A stretch of 33,252 nt of DNA from Prolixibacteraceae bacterium (GTDB lineage Bacteria > Bacteroidota > Bacteroidia > Bacteroidales > Prolixibacteraceae): assembly GCA_028377305.1 (NCBI GenBank), contig JAONJW010000028.1, positions 1 through 33,252 of the forward strand, written 5' to 3'. Under the pieces are notes generated by a model that was given only the letters and a program-made list of their open reading frames with translations, did no database searches and was not told where the DNA came from. The position numbers and the translations under genes were made by a program. Shown piece by piece: positions 16,959 to 22,919 of the stretch. The stretch's first letter is position 1. Every line of letters begins with the position of its first letter.

Positions 16959-17700
16959 AAGAGAAAGAAAATTAGAGCAACTTGCCACCGAATTTCGTCG
17001 AAATAATGGTTTGAATGCTACTGAAGCGATTCGATTAAAGAGTTTACTCTTAAAAAATAACATACTTACTGTATTTTTACCATTAAGTGGTGATCTATCT
17101 GGCATGGCAGTTAAAACAAAGGGAAATGAAATTGCCAAATGCTTTATTCTAGTAAATGCAAATCACACATTAGGCAGACAACATTTTACTATTTGTCACG
17201 AATTATACCATCTTTATTATCAGAAAAATTTCACATCTGAAAAGAGTCTGGCAGGCAAATTTGATAAAAAAGGGGACCCCGAAGAGTACAATGCCGATAT
17301 TTTCGCAAGTCATCTTCTACTCCCTGAAGACGGGGTCTATCAGATGATTCCTGAAAAAGAATGGGGGAAAAATAAAATATCCCTTCAAACTATCTTAAAA
17401 ATTGAGCATTATTATAGCTGCTCACGAAGTGCATTGCTGAACAGGTTAATAAAAATGGGCCTGATCGATCAAAATCGATATCAAGAGTTTAATTCTGACA
17501 AAATTAAGAATGCTATTTTGCACGGTTATAATGAAGACTTATACAAACCAGGAAATGAAGGTCAAATTATTGGTAATTATGGGATCTTGGCAAAAGAACT
17601 TTATGACAAAGGAATGATCTCAGAAAATTCTTATTTTTCCTTACTCGAAGATATTGGTATCGATCTATCTGAATTTGATAACAAAGAGGATTATGAGTAA
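16951..17700 (+). CDS. ImmA/IrrE-family metallopeptidase (COG2856)
   Basis: This 249-aa protein has the zinc metallopeptidase core of the ImmA/IrrE family: the HELYH motif at residues 83-87 (H83 and H87 ligands, E84 catalytic) and the second helix EEYNADIFASHLLLP (about 111-125), which provides the third ligand. The C-terminal part (about 150-249) is a longer extension than in minimal ImmA and has no motif I recognise. Family members cleave XRE-type repressors to switch on genes, as ImmA does on ICEBs1 and IrrE/PprI on DdrO. The start overlaps the XRE gene by 8 nt, and its end overlaps the next gene by 8 nt. Confidence 0.9.
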   Translation: MDKRERKLEQLATEFRRNNGLNATEAIRLKSLLLKNNILTVFLPLSGDLSGMAVKTKGNEIAKCFILVNANHTLGRQHFTICHELYHLYYQKNFTSEKSLAGKFDKKGDPEEYNADIFASHLLLPEDGVYQMIPEKEWGKNKISLQTILKIEHYYSCSRSALLNRLIKMGLIDQNRYQEFNSDKIKNAILHGYNEDLYKPGNEGQIIGNYGILAKELYDKGMISENSYFSLLEDIGIDLSEFDNKEDYE

Positions 17701-18250
17701 TTCAAAGTTAACAATCCTAGTAGATGCCGATGTAATATCACACTTTATTGCTGCGGGAGAATTGGTTGAACTACCAAACATATTAAAACCACATACCGTG
17801 GCAGTTCTCGACAATGTTTATAAAGAAGTCGCACGTATTCAATCCAGAAAATTATATCTCGATAATTTAGTAGACCGCTTAAAAACCATTTCTGTAATTC
17901 CTTTCCCGATAAGAAATTTGAATATCAAAAGAGAATATGCACTTCTTAAAAAAAACAATCCTTTAATAGGTGATGGTGAAAGGGCTTGTATGTCCGTAGC
18001 TAAATACGATAATGATGTAATCGCCAGTAGTAATTTTAAAGATATAATTCCTTACTGCGAGGCAAATAAAATTCTTTATTTGGGAACCCTTGATATTTTA
18101 GCCATTGCATTACAAAAAAACATATACGATGTTGCTCGATGCGATAAATTTATATCAATAACTATTCAGAAAAATAAGGCACGTTACCCCAAGCATGTTA
18201 AATCAATTCTCGATTATCAACCCAAAGATGTCAGTTTTATTTTAAAATAA
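17693..18250 (+). CDS. PIN-like putative nuclease (DUF3368/COG2405-like)
   Basis: This is a 185-aa protein from the ATG at 17693; an upstream ATG at 17654 is in frame, but AGAGG stands 7 nt before 17693. PIN features are ILVDADVISHF (D11 and D13), GDGERACMSVA (D94, E96) and a C-terminal YLGTLDILAIALQKNI that matches the GT-GILL-A helix of DUF3368/COG2405 PIN proteins. Where those proteins have an acidic TDD-type third site, this one reads ASSNFKD, so the site is altered or shifted to D117. PIN toxins cut RNA. As third gene after XRE and a metallopeptidase it is the likely effector. A non-catalytic nucleic-acid-binding role is possible if the active site is broken. Confidence 0.75.
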   Translation: MSNSKLTILVDADVISHFIAAGELVELPNILKPHTVAVLDNVYKEVARIQSRKLYLDNLVDRLKTISVIPFPIRNLNIKREYALLKKNNPLIGDGERACMSVAKYDNDVIASSNFKDIIPYCEANKILYLGTLDILAIALQKNIYDVARCDKFISITIQKNKARYPKHVKSILDYQPKDVSFILK

Positions 18251-18309
18251 TATTTTGAGGCATTGACACCTATTCATCAAGGAATAATCATATAAATGAT
18301 ATACGTTTT
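18251..18309. other. Short spacer before repeat copy 2
   Basis: These 59 nt follow the PIN-like gene. They contain no terminator hairpin and no other signal. Confidence 0.4.
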
Positions 18310-18450
18310 CCCCTTCATTGCATGTTGCAGCATAAACAATAAATCTGTGTTCATCTGCCCAATCTGTTTCATCTGTGTGCTATCCCTTGCACCCCAACCA
18401 ACAACCCTTCGTCTCTTCGGACTTCCCTTTCCCATGCATCTCAACCACTT
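18310..18450 (+). repeat. Composite intergenic repeat, copy 2
   Basis: The copy begins with the lead TTCATTGCATGTTGCAGCAT, then AAACAATAAATCTGTGTTCA and further ATCTGnnnn words, a TGCACC-CAACC linker and CTTCGTCTCTTCGG. The lead also occurs at about 20174 and 22270, and marks one edge of the element. Confidence 0.85.
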
Positions 18451-18511
18451 ACCGACCCCCTACTGAAATCCATGTCGATTTTCATACTTTCTCATCTACA
18501 CTTTTATTATA

Positions 18512-18541
18512 TTTGATTCTCAAACCGTCATCCTAAGTTTA
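18512..18541 (+). promoter_or_regulatory. Promoter of the C1-type peptidase gene
   Basis: TTTG (18512-18515) and TAAGTTTA (18534-18541, seven of eight matches to TAnnTTTG) are 18 nt apart, close to the Bacteroidota consensus. The start codon is 43 nt downstream. Confidence 0.5.
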
Positions 18542-18584
18542 CGAATACAACAAACAATTATTTTAATCATATCATAAACGACAC

Positions 18585-19835
18585 ATGAAAAAAACACTAT
18601 TGACTCTAGCAGGAGCTGTTTTGGTCTCTGTAGCAGCGGCACAGACAAAAGACCCTGCCAAAGTACAGATTATCGAAGGTGGTAAAGGCTACTATTACGA
18701 GACTATCCTTAAAGATATAAGCAAGGTAGACGACCAATTAAGCGAGAAAGAACCTTACAAACGTTTTGTAATGGATCAATCGAAGATGGAAATTCCAAAC
18801 AAGGTAGATCTTTATACGAAACTATGGGCATTCCCTCCAATATCACAAGGGAACACCGGTTCTTGTTGGTGTTTCTCCACAGTATCGATGCTTGAATCAG
18901 AGATCTACCGTATACAGAAAAAAGAGGTGAAACTTTCGGAGATGTACGTCGTATATTGGGAGTATGTACTAAAAGCAACAGGATTCATCGAGAAAAGGGG
19001 CAACTCTCTTTTTGCTCAAGGATCAGAAGGAAACGCTGTTGCTAGAGTTGCTTCTACATATGGTTTGGTTCCTGAAAAGGAGTACACGGGGAAACTAAAT
19101 GGACGTCAATTCCATACCCATAAAAAAATGTATGGGGAGATGAAAGCCTTCTTAGACGGTCTAAAAGAGACAAATGCTTGGAACAAAGAGGAAGCGATTC
19201 AAACCATCAAATCAATCATGAACCACTACATGGGGACTCCTCCTACTTCTTTCAAAGTAGATGGAAAAGAATATACCCCAATGACCTTCATGAAAGATTA
19301 TGCAAAGATCAACCCGGCAGAATATGTAGAGATCCTTTCATACAAACAAGAACCATATTGGCAAAAAGTAGAATACACCGTTCCTGATAACTGGTGGCAC
19401 AGCAACGATTACTATAACATACCTTTGGACGACTACATGAAAATCATTCGTCGTGTCATAGACAAAGGGTACACCATTAGTATCGGTGGTGATGTATCAG
19501 AAGCGGGGTTCCTTAGAGAGACTCAATGTGCAATCGTTCCTGATTTTGATATCCCGACAGCATATATCACAGAAGATGCGCGTCAATTCCGTTTCTCCAA
19601 CGAGACCACCACAGACGACCATGGGATGCAGATGATTGGCTACATCAAAGACTGGAAAGGTGATGGATTCAATTGGTACCTTATCAAAGACTCTAGCTCT
19701 GGATCACGTAACAACGACCCTAATGCCAAAGAGTTTGGTTATTACTTCTTCCGTGAAGACTACATCAAATTAAAAATGATGGGATTCACAGTACATAAAG
19801 ATGCTGTTAAAGACATCCTTAAGAAATTTAAATAA
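18585..19835 (+). CDS. Secreted C1-family cysteine peptidase (aminopeptidase C / bleomycin hydrolase-like)
   Basis: This 416-aa papain-fold peptidase of the C1B group has a signal peptide (MKKTLLTLAGAVLVSVAAAQ, cut near residue 19), so it is exported, unlike classical cytoplasmic PepC. The oxyanion Gln and nucleophile lie in QGNTGSCWCFST with C94. The catalytic His is H346 in DDHGMQMIGY. The usual third residue Asn in an NSWG-type motif is replaced by Asp (D369, KDSSSG). The C-terminal part (YYFFREDYIKLKMMGFTVHK) is typical for Bacteroidota members. It probably trims peptides in the periplasm. The Asn-to-Asp change may be normal for this subgroup. The gene lies between two repeat copies. Confidence 0.88.
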   Translation: MKKTLLTLAGAVLVSVAAAQTKDPAKVQIIEGGKGYYYETILKDISKVDDQLSEKEPYKRFVMDQSKMEIPNKVDLYTKLWAFPPISQGNTGSCWCFSTVSMLESEIYRIQKKEVKLSEMYVVYWEYVLKATGFIEKRGNSLFAQGSEGNAVARVASTYGLVPEKEYTGKLNGRQFHTHKKMYGEMKAFLDGLKETNAWNKEEAIQTIKSIMNHYMGTPPTSFKVDGKEYTPMTFMKDYAKINPAEYVEILSYKQEPYWQKVEYTVPDNWWHSNDYYNIPLDDYMKIIRRVIDKGYTISIGGDVSEAGFLRETQCAIVPDFDIPTAYITEDARQFRFSNETTTDDHGMQMIGYIKDWKGDGFNWYLIKDSSSGSRNNDPNAKEFGYYFFREDYIKLKMMGFTVHKDAVKDILKKFK

Positions 19836-19856
19836 TACATTCTCAGAATAAACATC

Positions 19857-19893
19857 AAGGGGCGCAACAAACTATTAGTTGCACCCCTTTTTG
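19857..19893 (+). terminator. Terminator of the C1-type peptidase gene
   Basis: A 12-bp stem with one C-A mismatch (19857-19868 with 19878-19889) and 9-nt loop ends in TTTTT. Confidence 0.8.
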
Positions 19894-19939
19894 CTTAGCA
19901 AACAAATATGATATTAACCTATATATCACACATAATCCA

Positions 19940-20275
19940 GGTCTGTGACAATCCCTCCAACCCGTGGCCAATAAGTGCGCTTCAACCAAATATCCTTCCT
20001 GTCTTTAGTCTTCTTTTTCACTTACGCATCCTCTAATAAGATCTGTGTGCCATCCTTGCCTCTTATAGGCGCGATGCTCGCGTCTCCATCAGCCAAAACA
20101 ATCGGACATTCAGCCCTACTATGCGGAGTAACTCTATACCTAGGATTTCATCCTAGCTATGAGCTGTAGCACCTTCAGTGTATGTTGCAGCAACCAACAA
20201 CAAAGATCTGTTTGATCAGTCTAATCTGTTTCATCTGTGTGCCATCCCGTGCACTTCATCCCTTCGTTACACTTT
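19940..20275 (+). repeat. Composite intergenic repeat, copy 3
   Basis: This copy lies between the convergent peptidase and DUF6266-like genes. It holds CCGTGGCC and GTGCGCTTCAACC links, ATCTGTGTGCC words (from 20041), the GCG-rich palindrome (20067-20085), a second lead (CAGTGTATGTTGCAGCA at about 20177) and another ATCTGnnnn run (20205-20240). Confidence 0.85.
20067..20085. repeat. GCG-rich palindrome inside repeat copy 3
   Basis: AGGCGCGA and TCGCGTCT form an 8-bp stem (one G-U pair) around TGC. It is related to the hairpin at 16088-16106, with a different loop and one compensating change. Confidence 0.7.
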
Positions 20276-20911
20276 AGTCAGATAACAGGAGAAATAACAA
20301 CTCTCACTATAAAGATCCTGATATGGATCATAGGTCATAGCCCAAAAATGCACCTCTTCTCCTCTCACTGGGTATTTCCATTTCGTCTCGTACGTCTGCC
20401 AACCCAAATGCTTACCATGGTCTCGTGCTCTAAGTTTCACCATATCGGAGATATCTCCTCCGTGAGAACTATACCGTAAAATAACCAAGAAACCATCGCG
20501 TATACTATTGTGTTCTACATCGACATCCACTTTCAAATGAACTCCATCATACCATATATTTCCAACAGAAATCTGAGTATCAAACATTGCACACATCTTC
20601 ACCTCAGAGCAATCAATATACTGATTTGGGTAGAACCCTTTAATGGCATCCAACATAATATGTGAACGAGCCAAGGACATCGCATTCACAGCATCTTTAC
20701 TCCTCTCTCGATACGACACACGTATCACCTCCTTAAAACCACTCAAAAACTGAACAGACAACTTCAATCGCATTCTTTGATTCTTCTGCTTTATCGAAGC
20801 CGGTTTCTTTGTTCGGTCTGGTCTTGATCGCACAAACTGCTTATTCCCTCTGCGGAACATCACCAAATTGCCAATTAATCCTGAAATATATTTACCTTTT
20901 ACTCGTGCCAT
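20267..20911 (-). CDS. DUF6266-like protein, second of a tandem pair
   Basis: This is a protein of about 214 aa starting at the ATG at 20911; the frame opens further upstream to 20962 but those residues overlap a terminator hairpin. The N-terminus (MARVKGKYISGLIGNLVMFR) follows the DUF6266 pattern of a Gly-rich segment, then a basic Arg/Ser stretch (KQFVRSRPDRTKKPASIKQK) and Gln/Arg-rich helix. The rest is predicted to be beta-rich with many aromatic residues (WQTYETKWKYPVRGEEVHFW). No catalytic motif, signal peptide or membrane segment is visible. The function of the family is unknown to me. It is the downstream partner of the similar gene at 21003-21650 and less close to the family pattern. 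Confidence 0.7.
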   Translation of the reverse strand: MARVKGKYISGLIGNLVMFRRGNKQFVRSRPDRTKKPASIKQKNQRMRLKLSVQFLSGFKEVIRVSYRERSKDAVNAMSLARSHIMLDAIKGFYPNQYIDCSEVKMCAMFDTQISVGNIWYDGVHLKVDVDVEHNSIRDGFLVILRYSSHGGDISDMVKLRARDHGKHLGWQTYETKWKYPVRGEEVHFWAMTYDPYQDLYSESCYFSCYLTKV

Positions 20912-20946
20912 TACACCATTTTTACCTGATTTAAAAATATGCCACA

Positions 20947-20988
20947 TAAAAAATATTGGCAATCCCCATGTGTAATGAGAATTGCCAA
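20947..20988 (-). terminator. Terminator of the first DUF6266-like gene
   Basis: On the minus strand a perfect 8-bp stem (20981-20988 with 20956-20963) is followed by TATTTTTTAT, just after the stop of the gene at 21003-21650 and just before the second gene. Confidence 0.65.
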
Positions 20989-21002
20989 CCCACTGACCAA
21001 TC

Positions 21003-21650
21003 CTACGATGCTGTTAACTCAGCATACGAAGTTTTCGATACATCATCTTTAGTCAAAGCACTTGCAGTACTATAAAAAGCATACAAATGTAATTTGTGTC
21101 CCTTCATAGAGTCTGTAAGAATCAACTTAGCACTCATAGCAGAAGCCTTAGCCAAATCGACATAACACTTAGAATACTCTAAATCATCACGATAGACAAA
21201 AAGATGTACCATACACTCTTCTCCATCCACTTGGATAATATCCACCGTTCCCCAATCAATCTGTAACAAACCCGTGTCATCTAGAGACAAATTGAGGTTC
21301 TCCAATTTCGACAAAGCTCCCTTAGACAAATCTAATTGAGGGAAGTCCACCGCCACATGATCACCATCAAATTGAAAACATGATTCATTGGCATCAAAAG
21401 CCGCATTGAAAGTGGTGCGATCTTTTGAATCTGGTCGGAATCCAATACGAATCAAACGACGTGCATCAGAGATAAACGCATTTGTTTGTGCAAAACGAGC
21501 ACGTTGTTGCATACACTTCAACGAAATATTCTTTCGTTTCACCACTTCTGGTAGCGATCGCATAACATAAGTGCCTTTCCATTTAGAGCCTATCACACTC
21601 CCTACTTTTCCCATAAAGCCTCCAAGGACTCCTTTTCTAATTGATCCCAT
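21003..21650 (-). CDS. DUF6266-like protein, first of a tandem pair
   Basis: This 215-aa protein has the DUF6266 signature at its N-terminus: MGSIRKGVLGGFMGKVGSVI, then GSKWKG and an MRS motif, followed by a Gln/Arg helix (QQRARFAQTNAFISDARRLI). The remainder looks beta-rich. No signal peptide or enzyme motif is seen, so the Gly-rich start may be a packing or assembly segment. Proteins of this family are found in Bacteroidota, often in several copies per genome. The pair is on the minus strand with repeat copies 3 and 4 on either side. A promoter with matching -33 and -7 boxes precedes it. Confidence 0.8.
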   Translation of the reverse strand: MGSIRKGVLGGFMGKVGSVIGSKWKGTYVMRSLPEVVKRKNISLKCMQQRARFAQTNAFISDARRLIRIGFRPDSKDRTTFNAAFDANESCFQFDGDHVAVDFPQLDLSKGALSKLENLNLSLDDTGLLQIDWGTVDIIQVDGEECMVHLFVYRDDLEYSKCYVDLAKASAMSAKLILTDSMKGHKLHLYAFYSTASALTKDDVSKTSYAELTAS

Positions 21651-21687
21651 AACATTTTAATTATTAGATTAATACTAAAACTCAAAT

Positions 21688-21719
21688 CAAACTTATGAGA
21701 AAAACAAAGGGCTGTCAAT
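21688..21719 (-). promoter_or_regulatory. Promoter of the DUF6266-like pair
   Basis: On the minus strand TAAGTTTG (21695-21688) matches TAnnTTTG, and ATTG (21719-21716) lies 20 nt upstream as -33 box. The start codon is about 38 nt downstream. Confidence 0.5.
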
Positions 21720-21729
21720 CAAAAATGCT

Positions 21730-21786
21730 ATGCTTGCGTCCATTTGCGTCCATCTGCGCTACTTTGCGTCAGTTTGCGTGGCCTTA
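21730..21786 (+). repeat. Composite intergenic repeat, copy 4 (TTGCGTCCAT words)
   Basis: Five tandem words of 9-10 nt of the type TTGCGTCCAT stand in a row, ending in TTTGCGTGGCC. This module is distinct from, but built like, the ATCCGT and ATCTG modules. It lies between divergent genes. Confidence 0.8.
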
Positions 21787-21895
21787 TACAACAACCGACC
21801 CCCCAAATCCATCGTTTACCTTACATTATTAACACCGATTTCTATCATTGAAAACTACTTTTCATGAAAGAAACAGGTTCTAAAAACATCTAATT

Positions 21896-22210
21896 ATGAA
21901 AAAGTTTATCTTACTATGTTGCTGTCTTGGCATCTGTCCTCAACCACACCAATGTGACTTGCAACTCATGCAATATGTATGGGCTAGACCACAAAAGGAG
22001 CAACAAGCCAATCATACAGAAAACACCTATGCCCTTTCTCCATTACTAACCCTTAAAATTGATGCGCTCGAAAGTCGTATTCATGCAGAACTAAAAGGTC
22101 AACAACAACGACTTGACGATCTCAAAAACCTTATCCATATTGTCATCTCATTCCTTATTGGCCTTGCGGGATTTCTCTTCTACGAAAAACGACACGAAAG
22201 AAGCTCCTAA
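21896..22210 (+). CDS. Small membrane protein of unknown function
   Basis: This is a 104-aa protein I do not recognise. An N-terminal hydrophobic Cys-rich segment (MKKFILLCCCLGIC) resembles a signal peptide; a middle part (about 50-80, IDALESRIHAELKGQQQRL) looks like a coiled coil; and the C-terminus has one membrane helix (about 79-97, IVISFLIGLAGFLFYE) followed by a charged end (KRHERSS). The layout of coiled coil plus terminal anchor could suit a small accessory of an envelope complex. The stop codon lies within a long perfect hairpin. The gene is bracketed by repeat copies 4 and 5 and has only a near-match promoter box (TACTTTTC, 21856-21863). Confidence 0.55.
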   Translation: MKKFILLCCCLGICPQPHQCDLQLMQYVWARPQKEQQANHTENTYALSPLLTLKIDALESRIHAELKGQQQRLDDLKNLIHIVISFLIGLAGFLFYEKRHERSS

Positions 22211-22249
22211 AAAGAGATGCCCTACCGCATCTCTTTTTAGGAGCTTCTT
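22198..22249. terminator. 23-bp perfect hairpin over the stop codon of the small membrane gene
   Basis: Arms 22198-22220 and 22227-22249 are perfectly complementary around CCTACC. The left arm is A-rich and contains the stop codon (22208-22210), the right arm contains CTCTTTTTA. The inner part is a regular terminator; the outer part makes it symmetrical and usable from both sides. Confidence 0.85.
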
Positions 22250-22255
22250 CCACTA

Positions 22256-22870
22256 TAATCGTCAGTATAAATGATCGGACTTTCATTGTATGTTGCAGCA
22301 TAAACAAAAGATCCGTAGTTTATCCCTTGCGCTTCAACCAAATATCCTTTGTGCCTTCGTGTCTTTGTGGTTCTTTCTCCCCTGCGCATCAACCAACAAC
22401 CCCACTTCGTCTCTTCGGGTATATTTAAAAATCCGTGGAAATCCGTCTAATCCGCGGCTAAATTCCTTGCACTTCAACCCTTCGTGGTATATTACATCCG
22501 TTTTTATCCGTGGTCTATCCCTTGCGCATCAACCAACAACCCTTCGTCTCTTCGGGTATATTTAAAGATCCGTGGAAATCCGTCTAATCCGCGGCTAAAT
22601 TCCTTGCACTTCAACCCTTCGTGTCTTTGGGCTTCTTTTTAAAAATCCGTCCAATCCGTGGCCTATCCCGTGTGCATCAACCACAACAATAAAATCTGTG
22701 TTCATCTGTCCAATCTGTTTCATCTGTGTGCCATCCCTTGCGCTTCAACCCTTCGTGTCTTTGTGGTTCTTTTTCACTTACGCATCCTCCAATAAAATCT
22801 GTGTGCTATTCCGTGTCTTTAGGCTTCTTTTAAATCCATGAAAATCCGTTCAATCCGCGGCCACGACTCT
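22256..22870 (+). repeat. Composite intergenic repeat, copy 5 (largest)
   Basis: More than 600 nt are made only of composite repeat words: the lead GACTTTCATTGTATGTTGCA (22274-22293), several ATCCGTnnA runs, one ATCTGnnnn run (22690-22725), and CTTCGTGn/TTTGTGG runs (from 22343, 22480, 22618, 22750). A frame of 91 codons at 22290-22565 lies fully inside the repeat and is not a gene. An internal near-identical duplication is listed separately. Confidence 0.88.
22383..22623 (+). repeat. Direct duplication of about 100 bp inside repeat copy 5
   Basis: 22383-22486 and 22523-22623 agree over their whole length except one 3-nt indel and one A/G change. The stretches both begin TGCGCATCAACCAACAAC and end CTTCAACCCTTCGTG. 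The high identity suggests recent duplication. Confidence 0.85.
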
Positions 22871-22879
22871 CCCATTTAT

Positions 22880-22912
22880 TTCAAAACAAAGGGGCCTCCA
22901 TAGAGACCCCTT
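22880..22912 (-). terminator. Terminator of the RND efflux operon
   Basis: On the minus strand AAGGGG/CCCCTT plus a CTC/GAG inner stem with one mismatch (22912-22889) is followed by TGTTTTGAAA, 8 nt after the stop of the pump gene. Confidence 0.7.
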
Positions 22913-22919
22913 ACAACAA

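Noticed and set aside
16614..18250. The XRE/ImmA pair was considered as part of a resident prophage or ICEBs1-like control switch.
   Set aside because: No integrase, relaxase or phage structural gene lies near; the PIN-like third gene fits a toxin-antitoxin-like cassette better.
19975..20169. A 64-codon frame inside repeat copy 3.
   Set aside because: It also translates repeat words and the GCG-rich palindrome; there is no sign of selection for coding.
22290..22565. A 91-codon frame inside repeat copy 5.
   Set aside because: It consists only of repeat words read in one frame and has no start signal.
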